DNA of 64,000 bases, from NCBI RefSeq assembly GCF_014489615.1, contig NZ_CP060825.1:5998001-6062000 (forward strand), written 5' to 3'. Positions 36,449 through 45,902 of this stretch are shown one piece after another; the stretch's first letter is position 1; each line of letters begins with the position of its first letter. A program made the position numbers and the translations under genes. The notes below the pieces were generated by a model, which was not told where the DNA came from, did not search any database, and saw nothing but the letters and a program-made list of their open reading frames with translations. This DNA comes from Streptomyces genisteinicus. GTDB lineage: Bacteria > Actinomycetota > Actinomycetes > Streptomycetales > Streptomycetaceae.

Positions 36449-37963
36449 GTGAGCACAGATACAGACCCATCGGGCGGCCGGAGAGGCGCCTTCCGTACGA
36501 AGACGGTCGAGCAGTCGATCAGGGACACGGAGGAGCCGGAGCACGCGCTCAGGAAGTCCCTCTCCGCGCTCGACCTCACGGTGTTCGGCGTCGGTGTCAT
36601 CATCGGCACCGGCATCTTCGTCCTCACGGGCAAGGTGGCGAAGGAGACGGCGGGGCCGGCGACCGCGCTGGCCTTCGTCGTCGCCGGAGTCGTCTGCGCC
36701 CTGGCGGCCCTGTGCTACGCCGAGTTCGCCTCCACCGTGCCGGTGGCCGGCTCCGCGTACACGTTCTCGTACGCCTCGCTCGGCGAGCTGCCCGCCTGGA
36801 TCATCGGCTGGGACCTCGTCCTGGAGTTCGCGCTCGGCACCGCGGTGGTCGCCGTCGGCTGGTCCGGCTACGTCAGATCGCTGATGGACAACGCGGGGTG
36901 GCATCTGCCCGCGGCGCTGGAGGGGCCGGACGTGGCGGGGGGCACCTTCGACCTGCTGGCCTTCCTGCTCATCCTGGTGCTGACGGCGATCCTCGTCGTC
37001 GGCATGAAGCTGTCCGCCCGGATCACCGCGGTCGTGGTCGCGATCAAGGTGACCGTGGTCATGATCGTGATCATCGCGGGCCTGTTCTTCATCAAGGCGG
37101 ACAACTACAAGCCCTTCGTCCCCGAGGCCGAGGGCCAGACCTCCGGCTCCGGCTGGGACGCGCCACTGGTCCAGCTGATGTTCGGCTACGAGCCGACCAA
37201 CTTCGGCGTCATGGGCATCTTCACCGCCGCCTCGATCGTGTTCTTCGCCTTCATCGGCTTCGACGTGGTGGCCACGGCCGCCGAGGAGACCAAGCTGCCG
37301 CAGCGCGACATGCCCCGCGGCATCCTCGGCTCGCTGCTCATCTGCACCGTGCTCTACGTGGCGGTCTCCCTCGTCGTCACCGGGATGCAGCACTACAGCG
37401 AGTTGTCGGTGACCGCGCCGCTCGCCGACGCCTTCAAGGCGGTCGGCCATCCGTTCTACGCGGGCGTGATCAGTTTCGGGGCCGCGGTCGGCCTCACGAC
37501 CGTCTGCATGATCCTGCTGCTGGGCCAGACCCGGGTGTTCTTCGCCATGAGCCGCGACGGACTGCTGCCCCGGTTCTTCTCCAAGACCCACCCGCGCTTC
37601 CGCACCCCGTACCGCCCGACGATCCTCCTGGGCGTGGTCATCGCGGTCGTCGCCGGCTTCACCAGCATCAACGAGCTGGCGGCCCTGGTGAACATCGGCA
37701 CGCTGTTCGCCTTCGTCGTCGTCGCCCTCGGCGTGATCATCCTGCGCCGTACGCGGCCCGACCTGCACCGTGCCTTCCGCACCCCGTGGGTGCCGGTGAT
37801 CCCGATCCTGTCGATCGCCGCCTCGGTGTGGCTGATGCTCAACCTGCCGTCCGAGACCTGGTTCCGGTTCGCGGTGTGGATGCTCCTCGGCTGCGTCGTG
37901 TACGTCCTCTACGGGCGCAAGCACAGCCGCCTCGGGCAGGCGGGCCGGGACGCCCGCTACTGA
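36449..37963 (+). CDS. APC-family cationic amino acid permease
   Basis: A 504-residue inner-membrane transporter of the amino acid-polyamine-organocation superfamily, CAT-like (YfnA/SCO6014 type). GTG at 36449 follows GGAGGT. About 12 or more hydrophobic segments; helix 1 has the substrate-site motif VGVIIGTGIFVLTG and helix 6 has FFAFIGFDVVATAAEE, both diagnostic. It probably imports arginine, lysine or another amino acid by proton symport. Stand-alone gene. Confidence 0.9.
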   Translation: MSTDTDPSGGRRGAFRTKTVEQSIRDTEEPEHALRKSLSALDLTVFGVGVIIGTGIFVLTGKVAKETAGPATALAFVVAGVVCALAALCYAEFASTVPVAGSAYTFSYASLGELPAWIIGWDLVLEFALGTAVVAVGWSGYVRSLMDNAGWHLPAALEGPDVAGGTFDLLAFLLILVLTAILVVGMKLSARITAVVVAIKVTVVMIVIIAGLFFIKADNYKPFVPEAEGQTSGSGWDAPLVQLMFGYEPTNFGVMGIFTAASIVFFAFIGFDVVATAAEETKLPQRDMPRGILGSLLICTVLYVAVSLVVTGMQHYSELSVTAPLADAFKAVGHPFYAGVISFGAAVGLTTVCMILLLGQTRVFFAMSRDGLLPRFFSKTHPRFRTPYRPTILLGVVIAVVAGFTSINELAALVNIGTLFAFVVVALGVIILRRTRPDLHRAFRTPWVPVIPILSIAASVWLMLNLPSETWFRFAVWMLLGCVVYVLYGRKHSRLGQAGRDARY

Positions 37964-38018
37964 GCGGCTGACACGGCCCCGGAGCCCGGCGGGCCCCCGG
38001 CCGGACCGTCCTGCGCAC

Positions 38019-38390
38019 TCAGCGGCGGCGGACCGACCGGGGGCCCGCGCAGCGTGCGCCGTGGGCGGTGACCCGCCGGCGCAGTTCCCGGTCGGCGGTG
38101 ACCACGACACACGGGCGGCCCTCCCGTCCGGCACGCGCCGCGAGCTCGGCGACGGTGTCGTCGCCGCTGCCGGGCGCCGCCTCGACCAGCACGCCGGGCA
38201 CCGGCGCCACGGAACGGGCGGCCCCCTCGACGACCAGCACGACGGTCACCGGGCCGGACACGGCCGACTGGCCGTCCGGGGCCGCCAGCGCGTCCCTCAG
38301 GCGCTCGGCGGCGGCGCGCCGGTCGCGCCACCAGCCGTCCGGTACCGAGCCCACGACGTTGGCCGCGTCCACGACGAGCAGGGTGTCCAT
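38019..38390 (-). CDS. Small NYN/PIN-like protein
   Basis: A 123-residue protein starting MDTLLVVDAANVVGSVPDGWWRDR. The DAANVVG motif and later GSGDDTVAELA and CVVVTADREL segments match the acidic pockets of NYN (YacP-like, PIN fold) domains, a metal-dependent RNase or phosphatase fold. ATG at 38390 has only weak ribosome-site similarity; an in-frame start at 38489 would add a sequence unlike the family. It is convergent with the permease and divergent from the next gene. Sometimes annotated as NTP pyrophosphohydrolase, a role I cannot confirm. Confidence 0.7.
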   Translation of the reverse strand: MDTLLVVDAANVVGSVPDGWWRDRRAAAERLRDALAAPDGQSAVSGPVTVVLVVEGAARSVAPVPGVLVEAAPGSGDDTVAELAARAGREGRPCVVVTADRELRRRVTAHGARCAGPRSVRRR

Positions 38391-38521
38391 CCGGCCAGCT
38401 TCCCAGGAACGGCCCCCGGCGGTGAAAATCGGGGTCGGCGTTCCGGTGGCGTCCGGGGACTGGGACACTGTGGGGTGGTGACCGAACACCCACTCGACCC
38501 TTTCAGACGCGATGGACTGCC

Positions 38522-39595
38522 ATGGCTACTGCGCCCGTGACGACTCCCCCCGACAGCGGACCCCAGGGCTCCCCCCAGGTCTCCGGACGCTGGCTCACCC
38601 GGGGGAGGGACGGCCGGCTCTCCCTCTTCCTGCCCGGTGAGCAGGAGGTGGTGCGCTGGACGGAGCACGCCTCCGGCTGGCAGGGGCCCGACCGGCTGCC
38701 GGCGCCCGGCGTGCTGCCCCGGGTCACCCTCGCCCAGGGCGAGGACGGCTATGTCCACCTCGTCGGCGGGCGGCGCACCGCCGACGGGAACCTGGAGCTG
38801 GTGCACGCGGTCCAGTTCCAGACCGGCCGCCCCATGCTGGGCTGGACGTCCCTCGGCCACCCCAACCGGATCGCGAAGTGGACGGGGGACCTCACCGCCG
38901 TCGTCGACGGGGCCGGCCGTCTGTGCGTGGCCCTCAAGAACGGCGGCGGGGGTGTGAGCGTCCGCCTCCAGCAGACCAACGGCGGCTGGGGGCGCTGGCA
39001 GGACCTCGGCGGCCGGCGCGTCCGCGAGACCATCGCCGCCGCCGTCGACGGGGAGGGGCTGGTCGAGCTGTTCGTCGCGGACGCGACGTCCGTCGGCCGC
39101 TGGATCCAGGAGAAGCCCGGCGCCCCCTTCACGGCGGCCGAGAAGCTCACCGTGACGACCACCCCCGCGGTCTTCTCCGCGCTCACCACGCAGGACGGCG
39201 AGGTCGTGCTGTTCTTCAGCGACGAGGACTCCACCGTCCGCCGCTGGGCGCCGGGCCGTGAGGAGGACGCCCGGCTGCTCCTGGAGGCCGCCGGTCCCGG
39301 CCCGCTGGTCCCGGCCGTGACGGCCATCGACGGCCACCCCTGCACGGTCCTCGCCCAGGAGACCGCGGACGGCGAGGTGGCGTTCGCCGCCTACCCGACC
39401 GGCAACGAGGACGCGGGCGCCTGGTGGACGCCCACGGAGCCCGGTGCCGGCCGCGGCCTGTCGCTCGCCCTGTGCCCGCGCGGCGACCAGGGGCTGGTCG
39501 CTGTGGTCCTGCCGCCCGGCGGGCAGCCGCTCCTCAACCGGCAGAAGACGGCGGAGGGCGGCTTCGCCCTCGGGCGCTGGAAGCCGCTGGACTGA
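38522..39595 (+). CDS. Hypothetical beta-propeller-like protein
   Basis: A 357-residue protein with no signal peptide. Repeating segments of 45-50 residues (GRWLTRGRDGRLSLFL, YVHLVGGRRTADGNLEL, LCVALKNGGGGVSVRLQ, LVELFVADATSVGRW, VVLFFSDEDSTVRRW) suggest a propeller related to PLL-type lectins. It was not matched to a named family. The ATG at 38522 has no good ribosome site. A perfect 17-bp hairpin separates it from the convergent fadB gene. Confidence 0.7.
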   Translation: MATAPVTTPPDSGPQGSPQVSGRWLTRGRDGRLSLFLPGEQEVVRWTEHASGWQGPDRLPAPGVLPRVTLAQGEDGYVHLVGGRRTADGNLELVHAVQFQTGRPMLGWTSLGHPNRIAKWTGDLTAVVDGAGRLCVALKNGGGGVSVRLQQTNGGWGRWQDLGGRRVRETIAAAVDGEGLVELFVADATSVGRWIQEKPGAPFTAAEKLTVTTTPAVFSALTTQDGEVVLFFSDEDSTVRRWAPGREEDARLLLEAAGPGPLVPAVTAIDGHPCTVLAQETADGEVAFAAYPTGNEDAGAWWTPTEPGAGRGLSLALCPRGDQGLVAVVLPPGGQPLLNRQKTAEGGFALGRWKPLD

Positions 39596-39679
39596 CGCCG
39601 CCCGCGGCCGGGCCGGCACGGGCGGCGGCCCGGTGCCCGTGCCCGGCCGCCGGGCCGTGCGCCGCGCCCCGTGAACGAC

Positions 39680-39716
39680 GGCCGGGCCGTACGGGAGACT
39701 CCCGTACGGCCCGGCC
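39680..39716. terminator. Bidirectional terminator between convergent genes
   Basis: GGCCGGGCCGTACGGGA and its complement form a perfect 17-bp stem with a GAC loop, followed on the plus strand by a pyrimidine-rich tail. Confidence 0.88.
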
Positions 39717-39730
39717 TCTGTCCGCTCCTG

Positions 39731-41860
39731 CTACGCGGGCACGCTCGCGACGCCCGGCGCGAGGAACGGCTTGCCGTTCACGCGCTCCGAGACACCCTCG
39801 CGGTCCAGGTACGGCGTGATGCCGCCCAGGTGGAAGGGCCAGCCCGCGCCGGTGATCAGGCAGAGGTCGATGTCCTGCGCCTCGGCGACGACACCCTCCT
39901 CCAGCATCAGGCCGATCTCCTCGGCGACGGCGTCCAGAACGCGGTCGCGGACCTGCTCCTCGGTCAGGACGGTGTCGCCCTGCTTCAGGAGCGCGGCGAC
40001 CTCCGGGTCCAGCTCCGGCCGGCCGGAGTCGTAGACGTAGAAGCCCCGCTTGCCGGCCTCGACGACGGCCTTCAGGTTGGGGGAGACGGTGAAGCGCTCC
40101 GGGAAGGCGCGGTTCAGGGTCTCGGAGACGTGCAGGCCGATCGCCGGGCCCACGAGCTCCAGCAGCACCAGCGGCGACATCGGCAGGCCGAGCGGCTCGA
40201 CGGCCTTCTCGGCGGTGGCCACCGGGGTGCCCTCGTCGATGACGTTCTGGATCTCGCCCATGAAGCGGGTGAGGATGCGGTTCACGACGAACGCCGGGGC
40301 GTCCTTGGTGAGGACCGCGGTCTTCTTCAGCTTCTTCGCGACGCCGAACGCGGTGGCGAGGGACGCCTCGTCCGTCTGCTCGCCGCGGACGATCTCCAGC
40401 AGCGGGAGGATCGCGACCGGGTTGAAGAAGTGGAAGCCGACGACCCGCTCCGGGTGCTTCAGCTTCGACGCCATCTCGGAGACCGACAGCGAGGAGGTGT
40501 TGGTGGCGAGGATCGCGTGCGCCGGGGCGACCGCCTCGACCTCCGCGAACACCTTCTGCTTGACGGACATCTCCTCGAACACGGCCTCGATGACGAAGTC
40601 CGCGTCCGCGAAGCCCTCGGCCTTGTCGAGCACACCGGAGACCAGGGCCTTCAGACGGTTGGCCTTGTCCTGGTTGATGCGGCCCTTGCCGAGCAGCTTC
40701 TCGATCTCGGCGTGGACGTAGCCCACGCCCTTGTCGACGCGCTCCTGGTCGATGTCGGTCAGCACGACCGGCACCTCGAGGCGGCGCAGGAAGAGCAGGG
40801 CGAGCTGCGAGGCCATCAGACCGGCGCCGACGACACCGACCTTGGTGACCGGGCGGGCCAGCGACTTGTCCGGGGCGCCGGCGGGGCGCTTGCCGCGCTT
40901 CTGCACCAGGTTGAAGGCGTAGATGCCGGAGCGCAGCTCGCCGCCCATGATGAGGTCGGCGAGGGCCTGGTCCTCGGCGTCGAAGCCCTTCTGGAGGTCG
41001 CCGTCCTTGGCGGCCTCGATGATGTCGAGGGCGCGGTAGGCGGCGGGGGCGGCGCCGTGCACCTTGGAGTCGGCGACGAGGCGGCCCTTGGCGACCGCCG
41101 CGTCCCAGGCCTCGCCGCGGTCCACGTCGGGACGCTCGACGACGGTCTCGCCCTTGAGGACGGAAGCCGTCCAGATCAGCGACTGCTCCAGGAAGTCGGC
41201 GCCCTCGAAGATGGCGTCGGCGATGCCGAGGTCGAAGACCTGGCCGCCCTTGAGCTGCTTGTTCTGGTTCAGCGAGTTCTCGATGACGACCGAGACGGCC
41301 TTCTCGGCGCCGATCAGGTTCGGCAGGATGGTGCAGCCGCCCCAGCCCGGGACGAGGCCGAGGAAGACCTCGGGCAGCGAGAAGGCGGGGATCGCCTTGG
41401 AGACGGTGCGGTAGGCGCAGTGCAGGCCGATCTCGACACCGCCGCCCATCGCGGCGCCGTTGTAGTACGCGAAGGTCGGCACGGCGAGGCCGGACAGACG
41501 CTTGAACACGTCGTGGCCGCCCTTGCCGATCGCCAGCGCGTCGGAGTGCTGCTTCAGCAGCTCGACGCCCTTGAGGTCGGCGCCGACCGCGAAGATGAAC
41601 GGCTTGCCGGTGACGCCGACGCCCACGATGGAGCCCTCGGCGGCCTCCTTCTCGACCTGGTCGAGGGCGGCGTTCAGGTTGGCCAGGGACTGCGGGCCGA
41701 CGGTGGTCGGCTTGGTGTGGTCGTGGCCGTTGTCCAGCGTGATGAGCGCGAAGCGCCCGGCGCCGGCGGGGAGGTCGAGGTGGCGCACGTGCGCCTGCGT
41801 CACGACCTCGTCGGGGAACAGCTCGGCCGCACCCTTCAGAAGCTCAGCGGTGGTGCTCAC
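39731..41860 (-). CDS. fadB: Beta-oxidation bifunctional protein: enoyl-CoA hydratase / 3-hydroxyacyl-CoA dehydrogenase
   Basis: A 709-residue multifunctional FadB-type enzyme. The N-terminal crotonase domain (about 1-200) has the oxyanion-hole and catalytic glutamates in GGGVEIGL and LPEVFLGLVPGWGG. The NAD-binding domain starts near 325 with KVGVVGAGLMASQLALLF, followed by NTSSLSV and the catalytic HFFNPV, then two C-terminal HCDH domains. GTG at 41860 overlaps the stop of the thiolase gene (GTGA), so the two are coupled and presumably form the alpha2beta2 complex. Together they hydrate, oxidise and thiolytically cleave acyl-CoAs. Confidence 0.93.
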   Translation of the reverse strand: MSTTAELLKGAAELFPDEVVTQAHVRHLDLPAGAGRFALITLDNGHDHTKPTTVGPQSLANLNAALDQVEKEAAEGSIVGVGVTGKPFIFAVGADLKGVELLKQHSDALAIGKGGHDVFKRLSGLAVPTFAYYNGAAMGGGVEIGLHCAYRTVSKAIPAFSLPEVFLGLVPGWGGCTILPNLIGAEKAVSVVIENSLNQNKQLKGGQVFDLGIADAIFEGADFLEQSLIWTASVLKGETVVERPDVDRGEAWDAAVAKGRLVADSKVHGAAPAAYRALDIIEAAKDGDLQKGFDAEDQALADLIMGGELRSGIYAFNLVQKRGKRPAGAPDKSLARPVTKVGVVGAGLMASQLALLFLRRLEVPVVLTDIDQERVDKGVGYVHAEIEKLLGKGRINQDKANRLKALVSGVLDKAEGFADADFVIEAVFEEMSVKQKVFAEVEAVAPAHAILATNTSSLSVSEMASKLKHPERVVGFHFFNPVAILPLLEIVRGEQTDEASLATAFGVAKKLKKTAVLTKDAPAFVVNRILTRFMGEIQNVIDEGTPVATAEKAVEPLGLPMSPLVLLELVGPAIGLHVSETLNRAFPERFTVSPNLKAVVEAGKRGFYVYDSGRPELDPEVAALLKQGDTVLTEEQVRDRVLDAVAEEIGLMLEEGVVAEAQDIDLCLITGAGWPFHLGGITPYLDREGVSERVNGKPFLAPGVASVPA

Positions 41861-43074
41861 TTGTCCCCCTCGAAGTGCGGGTTCTCCCAGATGACCGTCG
41901 CGCCCATGCCGAAGCCGACGCACATGGTGGTGAGGCCGTAGCGGACCTCGGGCTGGTCCTCGAACTGCCGGGCGAGCTGCGTCATCAGACGCACGCCGGA
42001 GGAGGCCAGCGGGTGGCCGAAGGCGATGGCCCCGCCGTACTGGTTGACGCGGGCGTCGTCGTCGGCGATGCCGTAGTGCTCCAGGAAGGCGAGCACCTGC
42101 ACGGCGAAGGCCTCGTTGATCTCGAAGAGACCGATGTCCGAGATGGACAGGCCCGCCTGGGCGAGCGCCTTCTCGGTGGCCGGGATCGGGCCGTAGCCCA
42201 TGACCTCGGGCTCGACTCCGGCGAAGGAGTACGCGACCAGGCGCATCTTGACCGGGAGGTTGTTCTCCCGGGCGAAGTCCTCGGAGGCGATGAGCGAGGC
42301 GGTGGCGCCGTCGTTCAGGCCGGCCGCGTTGCCCGCGGTGACGCGGCCGTGGACACGGAACGGCGTCTTCAGGCCGGCCAGCGACTCCATGGTCGTGCCC
42401 GGGCGCATCGGCTCGTCGGCGGTGACCAGGCCCCAGCCGGTCTCGCCGGCCTCGGGGTTGGTGCGGCGCACGGAGACCGGCACCAGGTCCTGCTGGATCT
42501 TGCCGTCGGCGTACGCCTTGGCGGCCTTCTCCTGCGAGCGCACGGCGTACTCGTCGGCGCGCTGCTTGGTGATGGTCGGGTAGCGGTCGTGCAGGTTCTC
42601 GGCGGTCATGCCCATGAACAGGGCGGACTCGTCGACCAGCTTCTCGCTCACGAACCGCGGGTTCGGGTCGACGCCCTCGCCCATCGGGTGGCGGCCCATG
42701 TGCTCGACACCGCCGGCCACGGCGACGTCGTACGCGCCGAAGGCCACGCTGCCCGCGACCGAGGTCACGGCGGTGAGGGCGCCCGCGCACATGCGGTCGA
42801 TGGAGTAGCCCGGCACGGACTGCGGCAGCCCGGCGAGGATGCCGGCGGTGCGGCCGATGGTCAGACCCTGGTCGCCGATCTGGGTGGTCGCGGCGATCGC
42901 GACCTCGTCGATCTTCTTGGGGTCGAGCGCCGGGTTGCGGCGCAGCAGCTCCCGGATGGCCTTGACGACGAGATCGTCGGCGCGGGTCTCGTGGTAGATG
43001 CCCTTCGGGCCCGCCTTGCCGAACGGGGTGCGGACGCCGTCGACGAAGACGACGTCCCTGACGGTACGAGGCAC
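41857..43074 (-). CDS. fadA: Acetyl-CoA acyltransferase (thiolase), FadA type
   Basis: A 405-residue degradative thiolase. The nucleophilic Cys96 is in SIDRMCAGALTA; the C-terminal His and Cys motifs are GHPLASSGVRL and TMCVGFGMGA. GTG at 43074 follows GGAGGA and gives the usual N terminus PRTVRDVVFVDGVRTPFGK; the longer frame to 43116 is out of the family range. It is the first gene of the fadAB operon and cleaves 3-ketoacyl-CoA to acetyl-CoA. Confidence 0.94.
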   Translation of the reverse strand: MPRTVRDVVFVDGVRTPFGKAGPKGIYHETRADDLVVKAIRELLRRNPALDPKKIDEVAIAATTQIGDQGLTIGRTAGILAGLPQSVPGYSIDRMCAGALTAVTSVAGSVAFGAYDVAVAGGVEHMGRHPMGEGVDPNPRFVSEKLVDESALFMGMTAENLHDRYPTITKQRADEYAVRSQEKAAKAYADGKIQQDLVPVSVRRTNPEAGETGWGLVTADEPMRPGTTMESLAGLKTPFRVHGRVTAGNAAGLNDGATASLIASEDFARENNLPVKMRLVAYSFAGVEPEVMGYGPIPATEKALAQAGLSISDIGLFEINEAFAVQVLAFLEHYGIADDDARVNQYGGAIAFGHPLASSGVRLMTQLARQFEDQPEVRYGLTTMCVGFGMGATVIWENPHFEGDK

Positions 43075-43274
43075 GATGGCTCTCCTCCAGGGTGCGGGGT
43101 GGCACTGCTGCGGCACACACGCCTGAGCGTGCGCTTGCTCGTCTCATGCTACTTGTGGGTAACCAGGCTGCCCACCCCCTGGGGCGGGAGCGGCGAAGGT
43201 CACACCCCGTAGTGGCTGTCCCCGCACGGGCGGGCCGCCGAAACAGCGACACGCCGTCGCGCGGGGACCGCCGC

Positions 43275-44417
43275 TCAGCTGCCCGGATCCGGGCCGGAGG
43301 GGGGCTGCCCGGAGGGTGCGGCGGCCTTCGGAGCGGCCCGCAGGGCCTGGCGCACGGACCAGGCGACGGCCACCAGCGGTACGGCGGCCACCGCGCCGAT
43401 CACCCCGGCGGCCACCGCGCCCCCGATCACGGCCAGCGCCACGACCACGGGGTGCAGCCGGACCGCCCAGCTCATCACGATCGGGTGCAGCAGATGCCCC
43501 TCGATCTGCCCGATCACCACGATCAGCGCCACCACGATCCCGGCCACCAGCGGTCCCTTGGCCGCCAGCGCCACCACCGCCGCGACCGCGAGCGCGATGG
43601 GCGACCCGATGAGCGGGACGAACGCGGCGACGAACTCCAGGAGCGCCAGCGGCACGGCCAGCGGCACACCGAGCGCGTACAGGGCGATGCCGACCAGGAC
43701 CGCGTTGACCGCGGCCACGAGCAGGATGCCGTGGGTGTAGCCGGTGAACGTGCGCCAGGCCGCGGCCCCGGCGACCGACACCCTCTCGCGGGCCCCAGGG
43801 GGCAGCTCGTCCCGGAACCACGCCCACTGCCGGTCCCCGGAGTGGATGAAGAAGACCGAGCAGAACACCGCGAGCGCGAGCACCGTCAGCACCTCCACCA
43901 GGCGGTCCGCCCCGCTGATCGCGGTGCTGATGACCGTGGAGCGGTGGCTGGACAGGAACTGGCCGATGCGGTGCCGGAGATCCCCGAGGGCTTCCGGGTT
44001 CAGCCGGAACGGCGGCTGCTCCAGCCAGCGCTCGATCCGGTCGATCCCGGTGGCGAACTCGTCCACCAGCCTCGCCCGCTCGCCCGCCACCGCCTCGCCG
44101 ACCAGCGCGCCGAGCCCGAGGAGCAGCAGCAGGCTGCCGATCAGGGACACGGCCACCGCCGCGGGCCTCGGCATCCAGCGGGACAGCAGGCCCGCCACCG
44201 GGCGGAGCACGGCGGTGATCACCAGCCCGAGGAAGACGGCGACACCGAGTTTGTGGAACCGGCCGAGCAGGGAGAAGACGCCGAACACCAGCGCGCCCAC
44301 GACGATGATCCGCCAGGACCAGGCGGCCGCGGAGCGCAGTGCCCCGGGCACGCGCGGCGCGTCGCGCCCGCGCGGTGGCGGGGCCGGGTGTGCGGGGTGG
44401 TCCGGAGTGCTGGACAT
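43275..44417 (-). CDS. AI-2E family transporter (PerM/YdiK-like)
   Basis: A 380-residue membrane protein of the AI-2E_transport family (PF01594). Seven to eight hydrophobic segments, with the typical central hydrophilic region (RARLVDEFATGIDRIERWLEQ) and the C-terminal GSPIALAVAAVVAL and GHLLHPIVMSWAVRLHP segments. ATG at 44417 gives MSSTPDHPAHP; the ribosome site (GGAG) abuts it, so the exact start is unsure. Members include the putative autoinducer-2 exporter TqsA and sodium/proton antiporters; the substrate here is unknown. Confidence 0.85.
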   Translation of the reverse strand: MSSTPDHPAHPAPPPRGRDAPRVPGALRSAAAWSWRIIVVGALVFGVFSLLGRFHKLGVAVFLGLVITAVLRPVAGLLSRWMPRPAAVAVSLIGSLLLLLGLGALVGEAVAGERARLVDEFATGIDRIERWLEQPPFRLNPEALGDLRHRIGQFLSSHRSTVISTAISGADRLVEVLTVLALAVFCSVFFIHSGDRQWAWFRDELPPGARERVSVAGAAAWRTFTGYTHGILLVAAVNAVLVGIALYALGVPLAVPLALLEFVAAFVPLIGSPIALAVAAVVALAAKGPLVAGIVVALIVVIGQIEGHLLHPIVMSWAVRLHPVVVALAVIGGAVAAGVIGAVAAVPLVAVAWSVRQALRAAPKAAAPSGQPPSGPDPGS

Positions 44418-44531
44418 CTCCAGCACGTACCACCGGGCGGCCCGCGCCCCACGCGAGGGGGGTGCGGTTCGCCCGAAGGCACGGATCCGGTGGCCCCGTC
44501 CGGGGCCGCGGGCCACGGACAGGGCTGCGGG

Positions 44532-45824
44532 CTACGAGCCCTGCGGCCGGACGGAGAGGGCCTTGAGGAGCGGCGGCGTGGTCAGCCGCACCTGCCAGGC
44601 GCGGGCGCCGAGTGCGGTGAGCGCGCCGGCGACCGTGTCCGGGTCGAGGGGGGAGGGCGGCTCCCAGCAGACCCGGCGGACCGTGTCGGGGGAGAGCAGG
44701 TTCTCCTGGGGCATGGCCAGCTCCTCGGCGAGCGCCGTGACCGCGGCGCGGGCCGCCGACAGCCGGGCGGCCGCCGCCGGGTCCTTGTCCGCCCAGGAAC
44801 GCGGCGGGGGCGGTCCGGACACGGACTGGCCGGGCTGCGGCAGCTCCGCGTCGGGGAGCGCCTTCGCCCGGTCCACGGCCGCCTGCCACTGCTCCAGCTG
44901 CCGGCGGCCCGTGCGCTGCCCGAACCCGGGCAGGGCCATGAGCGCCTGGACGCCCGCGGGCAGGGCCAGGGCCGCCTCGACGATCGCCGCGTCGCCCAGC
45001 ACCTTGCCGGGGGAGACGTCGCGTCGCTGCGCGATCCGGTCGCGGGTGTTCCACAGTTCGCGCACGACGGCCATCTGCCGGCGGCGGCGCACCTTGTGCA
45101 TCCCCGAAGTGCGGCGCCAGGGGTCCTTGCGCGGCGGCGCGGGCGGTGCGGAGGCGATGGCGTCGAACTCCTCCAGGGCCCACTCCAGCTTCCCCTGCCG
45201 GTCCAGCTCCTTCTCCAGCGCGTCGCGCAGGTCGACCAAGAGCTCGACGTCGAGTGCCGCGTACCGCAGCCAGGGTTCCGGGAGCGGGCGGGTCGACCAG
45301 TCGACCGCCGAGTGCCCCTTCTCCAGCGCGTAGCCGAGCACGCTCTCGACCATCGCCCCCAGGCCGACCCGCGGGAAGCCCGCGAGCCGCCCGGCGAGCT
45401 CGGTGTCGAACAGGCGGGTGGGGCGCATGCCTATGTCCCGCAGGCACGGGAGGTCCTGGGTGGCGGCGTGCAGGATCCACTCGGTGCCGTCGAGCGCGGC
45501 GCCGAGGCCGGACAGGTCCGGGCAGCCGACGGGGTCGATCAGTGCCGTCCCGGCTCCCTCGCGGCGCAGCTGCACGAGGTAGGCGCGCTGGCCGTAGCGG
45601 TAGCCCGACGCGCGTTCCGCGTCGACGGCGACGGGGCCGGATCCGGCGGCGAAGGCGGCGGTCACCGCGGCGAGGGACTCCTCGTCGGCGACGACGGGCG
45701 GGATGCCTTCACGGGGCTCCAGCAGCGGAACGGGCAGTCCACCGGCAGGGACGCCGTTGTCCGGGGGAGCGCCCCCGGTGGTTCGCAGTGATGGCTGCTC
45801 TGCGGTCTCTTGGGCGTCGGTCAC
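44532..45824 (-). CDS. rnd: Ribonuclease D (DEDD exonuclease with HRDC domain)
   Basis: A 430-residue 3'-5' exoribonuclease for tRNA or structured RNA maturation. The catalytic DEDDy residues are visible: Asp68 and Glu70 (VDAERASGYRYG), Asp in ATQDLPCL, and YAALDVELL with Tyr and the last Asp. An HRDC domain follows (RELWNTRDRIAQRRDVSPGKVL). GTG at 45824 has no clear ribosome site; TTGACAC directly upstream resembles a -35 element, so translation may depend on the upstream response-regulator transcript. Confidence 0.9.
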   Translation of the reverse strand: MTDAQETAEQPSLRTTGGAPPDNGVPAGGLPVPLLEPREGIPPVVADEESLAAVTAAFAAGSGPVAVDAERASGYRYGQRAYLVQLRREGAGTALIDPVGCPDLSGLGAALDGTEWILHAATQDLPCLRDIGMRPTRLFDTELAGRLAGFPRVGLGAMVESVLGYALEKGHSAVDWSTRPLPEPWLRYAALDVELLVDLRDALEKELDRQGKLEWALEEFDAIASAPPAPPRKDPWRRTSGMHKVRRRRQMAVVRELWNTRDRIAQRRDVSPGKVLGDAAIVEAALALPAGVQALMALPGFGQRTGRRQLEQWQAAVDRAKALPDAELPQPGQSVSGPPPPRSWADKDPAAAARLSAARAAVTALAEELAMPQENLLSPDTVRRVCWEPPSPLDPDTVAGALTALGARAWQVRLTTPPLLKALSVRPQGS

Positions 45825-45850
45825 GTGTCAAGGGTATCCGTCGGCGGAAG

Positions 45851-45884
45851 ACGCCCGCCGACGGAACGTTCCGTCGGCGGGCGT
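45851..45884 (-). terminator. Perfect 34-bp palindrome between response regulator and rnd
   Basis: Seventeen-base arms starting ACGCCCGCCGACGGAAC. GTCGGCGG at 45840-45847 could instead pair with CCGCCGAC at 45855-45862, giving an alternative fold that excludes the long hairpin. Confidence 0.65.
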
Positions 45885-45902
45885 GGGGGCGGGGCGGGGG
45901 GA

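Noticed and set aside
34310..38134. 1274-codon minus-strand frame opposite dxs and the permease
   Set aside because: Antisense to two well-supported genes and without recognisable domains.
41861..43252. N-terminal continuation of the fadB frame through the thiolase gene
   Set aside because: The thiolase is encoded in another frame with intact motifs; fadB starts at the GTG overlapping the thiolase stop.
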